Assembly: GCA_947175545.1 (NCBI GenBank)
Contig: CAMWNI010000018.1
Span: 1 to 34,892 of the forward strand
Length of the DNA stretch: 34,892 nt
Reading direction: 5' to 3'
Origin: an uncultured Porphyromonadaceae bacterium
Lineage (GTDB): Bacteria; Bacteroidota; Bacteroidia; Bacteroidales; Muribaculaceae
Position numbers and translations under genes: made by a program. How positions within the stretch are numbered: the stretch's first letter is position 1; each line of letters begins with the position of its first letter. The notes below the pieces were generated by a model. The model did no database searches and was not told the DNA's origin. It saw only the letters and a list, made by a program, of their open reading frames with translations. Positions 16,506-24,014 of this stretch are shown in pieces.

Positions 16506-16979
16506 TTATTTTATGTTGAATTCCAAAACGACGTGGCCGTCGGCGGACTCAATGTGTATTTTATCGTTAATCCGAATTGGGACTCCGATGTCAGCATTGT
16601 CCTCTTCGAGAATAATCACATCGCCCTGTTTTAGCGTTGCAAAGCGCGCAGCGGTTGCAATCACATCTCGTTCCCGCCCGGTCAATCCGGCCGGCCCAAT
16701 CGGCATCCAGTCACCGATAATGACCGCGCCATCCATGAATTCCGCCGCCGGATTCGCGTCGGCTTCAGGAATCCATGCAAGCGAGCGGTCAGCAGCATAG
16801 CGATCTGCGAACTCCGGGCGTATTCCCTTGCCCAGGCGCGAAATTCTCAGCGCTGAAGCCGTATGCCATTTCCAGTCTGAGCCAAATTCAGGCAAAAACC
16901 AGGGCTGACGGTTGCGTCCGACAGCCGAATCGGCCAGCACACGGACTTTGCCGCCCGGTTGGAAAATCAGAGTTTTCAT
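16506..16979 (-). CDS. Degenerate fumarylacetoacetate-hydrolase-like protein
   Basis: 157 residues, shorter than the usual ~200 of the small Bacteroidetes FAH-family proteins. From memory of that family I align residues 24-75 (RQPWFLPEFGSDW, then LRISRLGKGIRPEFADRY, then FMDGAVIIGDW) with the region from the 'P-x-F-x-P-E-F' strand to the 'F-D-G-S-A-V-I-G' strand. The end GDVIILEED, then IGVPIRINDKIHI, matches the C-terminal FAH strands. However, the acidic metal ligands normally found just after the first strand (E-x-E within HxEvEL) are replaced (KWHTASALRI), and the stretch holding the third ligand is shortened. It is therefore likely non-catalytic. The start ATG overlaps the rex stop by four bases, so the two genes are coupled. 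The family call is my inference and moderate. Confidence 0.6.
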   Translation of the reverse strand: MKTLIFQPGGKVRVLADSAVGRNRQPWFLPEFGSDWKWHTASALRISRLGKGIRPEFADRYAADRSLAWIPEADANPAAEFMDGAVIIGDWMPIGPAGLTGRERDVIATAARFATLKQGDVIILEEDNADIGVPIRINDKIHIESADGHVVLEFNIK

Positions 16980-17641
16980 TCGCTGGCCTCCCGCAGTCTC
17001 TGCTGCTCCAGACGGTTATACATAAGTGCCAGATGCGAATAGATTGACGTGTCCTGCATGACCACTCCGGGACGTTTCTGGAGCCGGTGAGGCGTGAAAT
17101 TCCACAGGGCTTTGATACCGGCGTCAACAGCGCGGTCAGCAACCTCTTGCGCCACATCGTGCGGCACGGCGATGATTCCGATTTCGGCGCCGATACGACG
17201 TATAATCTCGGCCATATCGTCAATATGATAGACATTGCCGCCAATTTTCCGCGAATCTGTTTCGAAACCGGCCACAATGTCAAGACCATAACGTCCCAGT
17301 CCGGTGTCGCTCATAAGTGCAGCTCCAAGCGAACCAACACCGAAAATCACAGCCTTATGCTGAAGCTGAAAGCCAAGAAAATCGGCCAAGGCGGCTTCAA
17401 GCTGCTCGACATCATAGCCTATGCGGGTTTTTCCCCTGACATTCAGGAAGCTCAAATCTTTTGCAATCTGCGATGCGTCAACGTTCAGCTGACGCGAAAT
17501 CTGAGTACTCGAAACGCGTTCGACTCCAAGCGAACGTAAACGACTGACATAGGCGAAATACCATGGCAGGCGCTGTATGGTCGGCTCCGGAAGGAGTTCA
17601 CGCATCGCCGCACTGATTTCCGTTTTCTGTTCTGCGCTCAT
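16976..17641 (-). CDS. rex: Redox-sensing transcriptional repressor Rex
   Basis: 221 residues from the ATG at 17641. The longer frame begins with TTG inside the -7 box (17684-17691) and is excluded. An N-terminal winged helix (about 18-80: IQRLPWYFAYVSRL, SSTQISRQLNVDASQIAKDL, GKTRIGYDV) is followed by a Rossmann domain with the NAD(H)-binding AVIFGVGSLGAAL (GVGSLG at 101-106). The C-terminal domain-swapped helix is present (SIYSHLALMYNRLEQQRL). Rex represses fermentation and respiration genes until the NADH/NAD+ ratio rises. In this window the only candidate targets by position are its own operon (with the FAH-like gene and porU) and the divergent C69 gene. Confidence 0.95.
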   Translation of the reverse strand: MSAEQKTEISAAMRELLPEPTIQRLPWYFAYVSRLRSLGVERVSSTQISRQLNVDASQIAKDLSFLNVRGKTRIGYDVEQLEAALADFLGFQLQHKAVIFGVGSLGAALMSDTGLGRYGLDIVAGFETDSRKIGGNVYHIDDMAEIIRRIGAEIGIIAVPHDVAQEVADRAVDAGIKALWNFTPHRLQKRPGVVMQDTSIYSHLALMYNRLEQQRLREASE

Positions 17642-17678
17642 CGACTTATTGGTTCTCTGATGTTTTTTGTATAATATA

Positions 17679-17747
17679 ACGCGCAAAGTTACGAAATATT
17701 GAGCAAACTGCCAAAATTAGCCGGCATCTGCTTAAAAATTTGCGCGT
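17679..17747. promoter_or_regulatory. 9-bp inverted repeat spanning the rex/C69 divergent promoters
   Basis: ACGCGCAAA (17679-17687) and TTTGCGCGT (17739-17747) are perfect reverse complements. One arm overlaps the rex -7 box, the other the -33 box of the C69 gene. This layout would suit an operator acting on both promoters; no regulator can be assigned from the sequence. Confidence 0.4.
17684..17714 (-). promoter_or_regulatory. Promoter of the rex operon
   Basis: Minus-strand TAACTTTG (17691-17684) with TTG (17714-17712) 20 bases upstream; start near 17679, leader about 38 bases. Confidence 0.75.
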
Positions 17748-17770
17748 ATTCGTCAAATTTTGTAAATTTG
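17739..17770 (+). promoter_or_regulatory. Promoter of the C69 dipeptidase gene
   Basis: TTTG (17739-17742), 20-base spacer, TAAATTTG (17763-17770). Start near 17776, leader about 20 bases. Confidence 0.75.
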
Positions 17771-17796
17771 CAGATAAATAAACCAACCGACAGAAA

Positions 17797-19428
17797 ATGA
17801 AATTAAGATTTATATCCGCCATGACGGCTCTTTGCGGTGCAATGTCCGCAATGCCGTGTACGAGTCTGATAGCCTCAAAAGGTGTTGCAGCTGACGGCTC
17901 AGTAATGATTACATATGCGGCCGACTCCCATACGCTTTACGGCGACATGCCCTCTACGGCGGCCGCGGACCATCGCGCAGGAGCAATGCGCAAGGTCTAC
18001 GACTGGGATTCGGGGAAATTCCTCTGTGAAATTCCGCAGCCGGCCCATACGTATTCCACAATCGGGCATATCAACGAGCATGGACTTGCCATGGCCGAAA
18101 GCACCTGGGGCGGCCGCGAGGAACTCTGGGACACGGACAACGGCGGCATTGATTATGGCTCGCTGATTTACATCACGCTCGAACGCGCCAAGACGGCCCG
18201 CGAGGCAATCAAAGTAATGACCGACCTGGTCAGTGAATACGGCTATGCATCCGAGGGCGAATCGTTCTCCATCGCGGATTCCGAGGAGGCCTGGATCATG
18301 GAACTCATTGGCAAGGGTCCCGGCCGGAAAGGTGCGGTATGGGTTGCCCGCCGGATTCCCGACGGCTACATATCAGGCCACGCCAACAATCCGCGCATCC
18401 ATCAGTTTCCGCTCGACGACCCCGAGACTCTTTATGCGCCCGACGTAATTGATTTTGCACGCGAAAAGGGCTACTATGACGGCCCGGATTCGCTATTCAG
18501 TTTTTCAAAAGCATATCAGGTTTATGACCATGGGGCCGTGCGCGCATGCGACGCACGCGTCTGGAGCTTCTTCAACATGTTCGCGCCTGAAGCTGCGGCA
18601 CCTTACTTGCCATGGGCAATGTATGGCGAAGGCGAGCCGATGCCCCTCTGGGTCAAGCCGGAGAAACCGATTGACGTACGCGCGATGCAATGGGCCATGC
18701 GCGACCATTTCGAAGGCACTCCGATGGACATGACTCAAGATATCGGCGCCGGCCCGTTTTACGTGCCTTACCGCTGGCGTCCGATGGACTTCGAGGTTGA
18801 CTCCGTCAAGTATTTTCACGAGCGCGCAATCGCCACTCAGCAGACCGGATTCTCGTTTGTTGCCCAGTGCAGCAACCAGGTGCCGGAGAGCATGAAAGCT
18901 ACACTCTGGTTCGGATGTGACGACGCGAACACGACGGTTTACTCACCGGTTTACAGTTCAATGACGAAAGTTCCCCGCTGTTTTGAGGTTGGCAACGGTG
19001 ACCTTTATACGATTAGCCGCGACGCAGCCTTCTGGGCCCACAACCTTGTTGCCAATCAGGCCTATAACCGTTACAGTCAGATGATTCCCGACATTCGCCG
19101 CGTGCAGAATGAACGCGAGGACCTTGCCCACAAGACTCACGCCGAGATGCAGCAGCTTATCAAGGACAAACCATTTGACGAACAGCGCGCCATGCTCACC
19201 TGGGCGAGCCATAACCTTGCCGACGGGGCCACTCAGGCGTTCTTCGCTCTTAATGATTTCCTTACCGTTAAATTCCTTGACGGCAACATCAAGAAACAAA
19301 ACGCGGACGGGACGTTCAAACGCACGGAGAGCAATTTACCGGAACAGCCTGAATATGGCGGCTACAATGACCTCTATTTCCGCTCAATCGTGAACGAAAC
19401 CGGAGATAAGTTCAAAAAACGTTTCTAA
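17797..19428 (+). CDS. C69-family dipeptidase, secreted
   Basis: 543 residues. Family C69 (dipeptidase A) enzymes are Ntn hydrolases whose nucleophile is a cysteine freed by N-terminal processing. Here the signal-like leader MKLRFISAMTALCGAMSAMP is followed directly by Cys21 in CTSLIASKGVAADGSVM, the expected new N-terminus. Other family segments are HINEHGLAMAEST, GSLIYITLERAKTAREA and EEAWIMELIGKGPGRKGAVW. The enzyme probably degrades short peptides in the periplasm or outside the cell, which suits a gut bacterium that ferments amino acids. It has its own promoter facing away from rex. No hairpin terminator follows, only a T run (19441-19447), and queF begins 40 bases after the stop, so read-through is possible. 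Confidence 0.93.
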   Translation: MKLRFISAMTALCGAMSAMPCTSLIASKGVAADGSVMITYAADSHTLYGDMPSTAAADHRAGAMRKVYDWDSGKFLCEIPQPAHTYSTIGHINEHGLAMAESTWGGREELWDTDNGGIDYGSLIYITLERAKTAREAIKVMTDLVSEYGYASEGESFSIADSEEAWIMELIGKGPGRKGAVWVARRIPDGYISGHANNPRIHQFPLDDPETLYAPDVIDFAREKGYYDGPDSLFSFSKAYQVYDHGAVRACDARVWSFFNMFAPEAAAPYLPWAMYGEGEPMPLWVKPEKPIDVRAMQWAMRDHFEGTPMDMTQDIGAGPFYVPYRWRPMDFEVDSVKYFHERAIATQQTGFSFVAQCSNQVPESMKATLWFGCDDANTTVYSPVYSSMTKVPRCFEVGNGDLYTISRDAAFWAHNLVANQAYNRYSQMIPDIRRVQNEREDLAHKTHAEMQQLIKDKPFDEQRAMLTWASHNLADGATQAFFALNDFLTVKFLDGNIKKQNADGTFKRTESNLPEQPEYGGYNDLYFRSIVNETGDKFKKRF

Positions 19429-19468
19429 AATACAATTATCTTTTTTTATTAAGTAAGTTTCAACGCCA

Positions 19469-19948
19469 ATGCGTACTGATAAAGAACTTGAGGGCGTTAC
19501 GCTCCTCGGCGCTAATAAGACCGTCTATCCGACAGACTATTCAGCGGAACTGCTTGAATGGTTCCCGAACAAGCATCCGGAGAAAGACTATCTTGTAACT
19601 CTTGATTGTCCGGAGTTTACCTCCTTGTGTCCCAAAACCGGCCAACCGGATTTCGGACATATCATTATCAACTATATTCCGGGAGAGAAGATGGTTGAGA
19701 GCAAAAGCCTGAAGCTCTATCTGTTTTCGTTTCGCAACCATGGTGATTTTCATGAAGACTGCATCAACATAATCATGAAGGACCTGATTGCTCTGATGTC
19801 GCCCCGTTATATAGAAGTCGTCGGACTGTTCACTCCGCGCGGAGGCATCTCAATCCGCCCCTTTGCCCAGTGGGCCGACGATGACCATCAGTCACTGCTC
19901 GGCCTGCGGCTGTCGGCACAGATGTCGTCGATGATTGACCGCACCTGA
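19469..19948 (+). CDS. queF: NADPH-dependent 7-cyano-7-deazaguanine reductase
   Basis: 159 residues, the short unimodular type. It reduces the nitrile of preQ0 to the amine of preQ1 in queuosine synthesis. Cys54 (in [14 protein letters not shown]) forms the thioimide with substrate and Asp61 is the proton donor. The QueF motif VESKSLKLY (76-84) and the substrate-binding HEDC segment (95-98) are present. It is followed after 30 bases by queC, which makes its substrate, so the two probably form an operon. I looked for a preQ1 riboswitch in the 40-base gap upstream and found none; that gap is too short and lacks the motif. Confidence 0.96.
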   Translation: MRTDKELEGVTLLGANKTVYPTDYSAELLEWFPNKHPEKDYLVTLDCPEFTSLCPKTGQPDFGHIIINYIPGEKMVESKSLKLYLFSFRNHGDFHEDCINIIMKDLIALMSPRYIEVVGLFTPRGGISIRPFAQWADDDHQSLLGLRLSAQMSSMIDRT

Positions 19949-19978
19949 TTATATTGTTAACGAACATAAGTAAAGAAC

Positions 19979-20650
19979 ATGGAAAAAGACGCTCTTATAG
20001 TGCTTTCAGGAGGCATGGACTCCGTTACGCTGCTTTACGACAAAAAGGACACAATTGCCCTGGCAGTAAACTTCATCTACGGTTCAAACCATAACATGCG
20101 CGAGCTGGCTTGCGCACGCAACCACTGCAAGGCCCTCGGCATTGAATTGCTTGAAATCCATCTTGACTTCATGGGCGAATACTTCCACTCTTCGCTACTT
20201 GAAGGGGGCGACGCAATTCCGGAAGGGAATTATGAGGATGACAACATGCGATCGACCGTGGTTCCTTTCCGCAACGGCATCATGCTTGCGACAGCCGCGG
20301 GACTTGCCGAGAGCCGCGGACTGCGCGCCGTCATGCTTGCAAACCATAGCGGCGACCACAGCATATATCCTGACTGCCGACCGGAATTCATTGACGCCAT
20401 GGCCCACGCGATTGCCGCCGGCACATATGAGGCAATTGAACTCCGCGCACCTTACACGAATATGACCAAGGCGCAGATTGCAATGCGTGGGAAAGAACTT
20501 GGAGTTGACTATTCGACAACATACAGCTGTTACAAAGGCGGAGAAAACCACTGTGGGGTTTGCGGAACCTGCCGCGAGCGACGCGAATCGCTTGCCGAAG
20601 CCGGCATTGTTGACACGACAGTCTACATTGACGATTTTACCAAGGAATAA
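19979..20650 (+). CDS. queC: 7-cyano-7-deazaguanine (preQ0) synthase
   Basis: 223 residues. QueC turns 7-carboxy-7-deazaguanine into preQ0 with ammonia and ATP. The ATP pyrophosphatase P-loop SGGMDS lies at 10-15, and a C-terminal zinc site is formed by Cys184, Cys192, Cys195 and Cys198 (SCYKGGENHCGVCGTC). The PFRNG segment (about 96-100) is also typical. It forms a pair with queF, while queD and queE are not in the window. The 3' end of the gene overlaps by a few bases the U-rich tail of a terminator reading on the other strand. Confidence 0.96.
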   Translation: MEKDALIVLSGGMDSVTLLYDKKDTIALAVNFIYGSNHNMRELACARNHCKALGIELLEIHLDFMGEYFHSSLLEGGDAIPEGNYEDDNMRSTVVPFRNGIMLATAAGLAESRGLRAVMLANHSGDHSIYPDCRPEFIDAMAHAIAAGTYEAIELRAPYTNMTKAQIAMRGKELGVDYSTTYSCYKGGENHCGVCGTCRERRESLAEAGIVDTTVYIDDFTKE

Positions 20651-20769
20651 AAGAACGAAAGTGCGTATCTTCACAGACACGCACCTCCCTCATAACCAAA
20701 ATTCAAGTATATAATTCTTATTGTCTAACAAAACGATGACTGAAAGGTTCACTTGAAAAAATCTTTCAG
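20647..20769 (-). ncRNA. Candidate small RNA between queC and priA
   Basis: No reading frame of note lies here, but a complete transcription unit does. A full promoter (20775-20804) predicts a 5' end near 20769. The RNA would start directly with a hairpin, ACUGAAAG (20770-20763) pairing perfectly with CUUUCAGU (20746-20739). An A/U-rich linker of about 54 bases follows. It would end in an intrinsic terminator (20684-20661 plus U-rich tail to about 20647). The predicted length is about 120 bases. It resembles no RNA family I can recall; this is inference from promoter, structure and terminator. Confidence 0.5.
20655..20684 (-). terminator. Rho-independent terminator of the candidate small RNA
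   Basis: GTGCGT (20684-20679) pairs with ACGCAC (20666-20661), with an inner TCT/AGA stem after one mismatch and a tetraloop. On the minus strand TTTCGTTCTTTTA follows; on the plus strand the following bases are C-rich, so the direction is clear. Confidence 0.65.
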
Positions 20770-20774
20770 TAATG

Positions 20775-20804
20775 CAAATTTACAGGAATTATGTAAACTT
20801 ACAA
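20775..20804 (-). promoter_or_regulatory. Promoter of the candidate small RNA
   Basis: Minus-strand TAAATTTG (20782-20775) with TTG (20804-20802, within TTTTG) 19 bases upstream. No protein gene on this strand could use it. Confidence 0.6.
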
Positions 20805-20872
20805 AAGAATTTTCGCTAAAAAGCGTTAATTCAGAATGTTAAAAACTTTATTAATTTAAATTAACATAAATA

Positions 20873-23344
20873 ATGGAGTTTGCGGAAATCATTGTGCCGC
20901 TGCCGCTGAATGCCGTATTCACCTATGCAATTTCGGAAAAATTCCGGAAGGATGTCAGCATAGGCAGCCGGGTGCTTGTGCCGTTCGGACGCCGCAAATT
21001 CTATACGGGCATCGTTGAGTCGCTGACTCCAATTGCGCCTCAAGGAGTAGAAATCAGGCCGATAACACGACTTATAGACAAACCCGGCGACCCAATTCTG
21101 CGCAATCCGCAGTTGAGGTTCTGGCGCTGGCTTTCTGACTACTATATGTGTTCAATCGGCGAGGTTATGCGTGCGGCACTACCCTCGGCGCTGAAGCTTG
21201 AGTCCGAAACATTCATTGAACCGACAAGCGATGCTGACCGCGAAAACATTGAGGGCCTCACAGAGGACGAGGCTCTGATGTATGCGGTTTTGTGCAACGA
21301 AGGGAAGGTCTCGCTTGGCGACCTGTCGAAAAAGACAGGCCTGACAGCGGCACCGGACCGAGCCATCTCCGGACTGATTGGGCGCGGATTGGCAATGGTG
21401 AGCGAGAAGGTTGTCGAGCGTTACCGAACGCTGAAAAAAACTTACGTATCGCTTTCGCCCGACGCATCTTCGCAGGGATGGCGCACCTCGGCGTTTGCCC
21501 TGATCGGACGTTCGCCGAAGCAGGAAAAGCTCTTGCTGACGATGTTGCATTTCCATTCACTCGGCGAGCAAGAAGTTGAAAAATCGGTTTTGCTTGAAAA
21601 GGCAGACGTATCGCCCGCAATAGTAAAAGCCCTTGAGGCGAAGGGGATTCTCTCGGTAACGACCAAGGTGATCAACCGCTTCGCGCCACAGCAAGGAAAC
21701 ATTCCGGCCGCTCTCCCAACCCTGAGTCCGGCACAAACCGAGGCGCGCAACAAGCTGCTTGACCTATGGGAAACGGAAGGGAAACAGGTCAACCTGCTCA
21801 GGGGTGTGACCTCAAGCGGGAAAACCGAGATATATATCCATTTGATTGACCGCGTTCTGCGCGCCGGCCATCAGGTATTATTTCTTGTGCCGGAAATTGC
21901 CCTGACCACGCAGCTGACCGAGCGTCTGCAACGTGTTTTCGGGTCGAAGGTGCTTGTTTATCACAGTAAATTCACAGATAATGAGCGCGTTGACATCTGG
22001 AACAGGCTGCTTCATTCGCGTGAACCCATGGTAATTATAGGCGCACGCTCGTCAGTTTTTCTGCCGTTCAGCCATCTCGGCCTGATTGTCATTGACGAAG
22101 AGCATGAGCCGAGTTTCAAACAGTTTGATCCGGCTCCACGATATAACGGACGCGATTCAGCCATAATGCTGGCCGGAATGCACGGCGCAAAGGTTCTCCT
22201 CGGCAGCGCATCGCCGTCGGTCGAGACATATTATAAGGCGCAATCAGGACGCTACGGACTCGTGGAACTGACCGAACGCTTTGGCGGAGTCGAGTTGCCG
22301 ACAATAGAGATTGTCGACATGAAGAAGGAATGGAAAAAGTTCCGTACAGACAAACCGCTTGCCGAAGACGTTGAACAGAAGATTTCAGCAGCTGTGAGTG
22401 CCGGCAACCAGGCTATTGTTTTCCACAACCGGCGCGGATTTGCTCCCCTGGCCCGCTGCAAGGCTTGCGCTCATGTTCCGAAATGTCTCAACTGCGACGT
22501 TTCGCTTACGTATCATCGTCGAGACGACAAACTCGTCTGCCACTATTGCGGAGCGCAATATCCGCTTCCCGCGCTATGCCCTGTCTGCAATGAACCGGCA
22601 ATGGAGATTATCGGATACGGAACCGAGCGCATTGAGGATGAAGTCGGCAAGGAATTTCCAGAGGCGAGAATCCTGCGCATGGATCTCGACACAACCCGCA
22701 ACAAAGACGGCTATCAGGAAATCATCAACGATTTTTCGCAACATAAGGCTGACATACTCGTTGGCACGCAGATGGTTACGAAAGGCCTTGATTTCAGCGA
22801 CGTGAGCATCGTTGCCGTTCTCAATGCCGACATGCTGATCAACATTCCCGATTTCCGCTCGAGCGAGCGTGCGTTCAATATGCTGCTCCAGGTTGCGGGA
22901 CGAGCCGGCAGGCGCGAAACGTCCGGCAAGGTAATTGTGCAAACTTCACAACCTGAACATCCCGTCATTGGTTTTCTGACAAACCATGACTACACGGGCT
23001 TCTATGTCCATGAACTTGCGGAACGGCGCGAACGATTCTATCCGCCGTTCTCACGCATGATATTTATTTATCTGAAACATCGCGAGGAACACAACGTAGA
23101 CCTGATGGCAGAACGTTATGGTAACGAACTACGCGCTCTGCTTGGCGACAGAGTGAGCGGGCCGGAGAAGCCTGCGGTCGCGCGCGTGCAATCTTTATAT
23201 ATAAGACGCTTCATGCTCAAAATAGAGCCGGAGGCCTCTATGGCGAAGGTGCGGACCATTCTGCGCGACTTGTATGACCGCATGTTATCTGCTTATCCGG
23301 ACCTACGAGGAGTCACGATTCACTACGACGTGGACCCGGCTTAG
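20873..23344 (+). CDS. priA: Primosomal protein N' (replication restart helicase)
   Basis: 823 residues. PriA recognises stalled forks and reloads the replicative helicase. The N-terminal 3'-DNA-binding domain (MEFAEIIVPLPLNAVFTYAI) is followed by a winged helix and the helicase core: Walker A GVTSSGKT (311-318), DEEH box (408-411) and GSASPS (about 444-449). Inserted in the helicase are eight cysteines in four pairs (529/532, 538/541, 556/559, 569/572) that bind two zinc ions. Motifs V and VI follow (VGTQMVTKGLDF, LQVAGRAGR). The 222-base region upstream has no clear TAnnTTTG box on the plus strand. The stop codon overlaps that of the convergent HAD gene. Confidence 0.96.
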   Translation: MEFAEIIVPLPLNAVFTYAISEKFRKDVSIGSRVLVPFGRRKFYTGIVESLTPIAPQGVEIRPITRLIDKPGDPILRNPQLRFWRWLSDYYMCSIGEVMRAALPSALKLESETFIEPTSDADRENIEGLTEDEALMYAVLCNEGKVSLGDLSKKTGLTAAPDRAISGLIGRGLAMVSEKVVERYRTLKKTYVSLSPDASSQGWRTSAFALIGRSPKQEKLLLTMLHFHSLGEQEVEKSVLLEKADVSPAIVKALEAKGILSVTTKVINRFAPQQGNIPAALPTLSPAQTEARNKLLDLWETEGKQVNLLRGVTSSGKTEIYIHLIDRVLRAGHQVLFLVPEIALTTQLTERLQRVFGSKVLVYHSKFTDNERVDIWNRLLHSREPMVIIGARSSVFLPFSHLGLIVIDEEHEPSFKQFDPAPRYNGRDSAIMLAGMHGAKVLLGSASPSVETYYKAQSGRYGLVELTERFGGVELPTIEIVDMKKEWKKFRTDKPLAEDVEQKISAAVSAGNQAIVFHNRRGFAPLARCKACAHVPKCLNCDVSLTYHRRDDKLVCHYCGAQYPLPALCPVCNEPAMEIIGYGTERIEDEVGKEFPEARILRMDLDTTRNKDGYQEIINDFSQHKADILVGTQMVTKGLDFSDVSIVAVLNADMLINIPDFRSSERAFNMLLQVAGRAGRRETSGKVIVQTSQPEHPVIGFLTNHDYTGFYVHELAERRERFYPPFSRMIFIYLKHREEHNVDLMAERYGNELRALLGDRVSGPEKPAVARVQSLYIRRFMLKIEPEASMAKVRTILRDLYDRMLSAYPDLRGVTIHYDVDPA

Positions 23345-23967
23345 AGCAGCCTGCGAAAATCGTCAATCATCTGCTCCGGCTTACTTTCGGCAAGGCGACA
23401 GTCGGGGTGACTTCCGTAAGTCACCGCACACGTATGGCAGCCGGCACTATGGCCCATGTCAACGTCATAAGTCGTGTCACCGACAACAAGCGTATCGTCC
23501 GGCGACACACCGAAGCGCTCCATCAGCAGGTTAACCATGTCAGGCGCCGGCTTGACGTTGCAGACGGATTCAGGCGTAACATAATCTTCAATCAGGTCGG
23601 CGATGCCGAGAACATCCATCATAGGGACCAGAGACTCCGCTCCACGATTCGTTGCGATTGCGAGCCTGAATCCTTCCTTTTTAAGCGCGTCAAGAGTCTG
23701 GCGCACTCCCGGAAACAATGTAACAGACGGAATGTTGCTACGGAAAATTACTAAATAGGAGTCAATACATCGCTGAATCAGCGCAGAATCCGTAACCCCA
23801 CACAGTTCGCGATACATATCGCGGAGATGAAGCCCGATACTGAGCCGAATCGCTTCATCGCTCTGACACTGCAACCCATTAGCGGAGGCAGAGGCCTTAA
23901 AGGTACGGACAATTGCTTCGGAGGTATCGGCAATAGTGCCGTCAAAGTCAAACACAATGAGTTTCAT
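23341..23967 (-). CDS. HAD-family phosphatase, phosphoglycolate-phosphatase-like
   Basis: 208 residues from the ATG at 23967; the longer frame runs back through the promoter. HAD motif I is FDFDGTIADT (nucleophile Asp7, acid/base Asp9), motif II lies in LAIATNRG, the lysine is in NVKPAPDM, and motif III is VVGDTTYDVDMGHSAG. A helical cap sits between motifs I and II (about 15-80), as in Gph and pyrophosphatase PpaX (subfamily I). The substrate cannot be told: phosphoglycolate, pyrophosphate and sugar phosphates are all possible. The -7 box ends five bases before the ATG, so the mRNA should be leaderless or nearly so. Its stop shares three bases (TTAG) with priA. Confidence 0.88.
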   Translation of the reverse strand: MKLIVFDFDGTIADTSEAIVRTFKASASANGLQCQSDEAIRLSIGLHLRDMYRELCGVTDSALIQRCIDSYLVIFRSNIPSVTLFPGVRQTLDALKKEGFRLAIATNRGAESLVPMMDVLGIADLIEDYVTPESVCNVKPAPDMVNLLMERFGVSPDDTLVVGDTTYDVDMGHSAGCHTCAVTYGSHPDCRLAESKPEQMIDDFRRLL

Positions 23968-23972
23968 GAATG

Positions 23973-23980
23973 CAAAGTTA
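23973..23980 (-). promoter_or_regulatory. -7 box of the HAD gene (predicted leaderless)
   Basis: TAACTTTG on the minus strand, then five bases and the ATG at 23967. No -33 TTG; the upstream DNA is an A/T run. Confidence 0.6.
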
Positions 23981-24001
23981 CGATTTTTTTCGTTTTTTGC
24001 G

Positions 24002-24009
24002 TAAATTTG
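24002..24009 (+). promoter_or_regulatory. -7 box of the SprT-like gene (predicted leaderless)
   Basis: TAAATTTG, then five bases and the ATG at 24015. It mirrors the HAD promoter, so the two -7 boxes are only 21 bases apart. Confidence 0.6.
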
Positions 24010-24014
24010 CACCA

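Noticed and set aside
19429-19468. preQ1 riboswitch before queF
   Set aside because: The gap is only 40 A/T-rich bases, with no pseudoknot-forming motif of any preQ1 class.
20739-20770. Terminator of queC on the plus strand
   Set aside because: The ACTGAAAG/CTTTCAGT hairpin has a 16-base loop and is not followed by U residues on the plus strand; it fits better as the 5' hairpin of the minus-strand candidate RNA.
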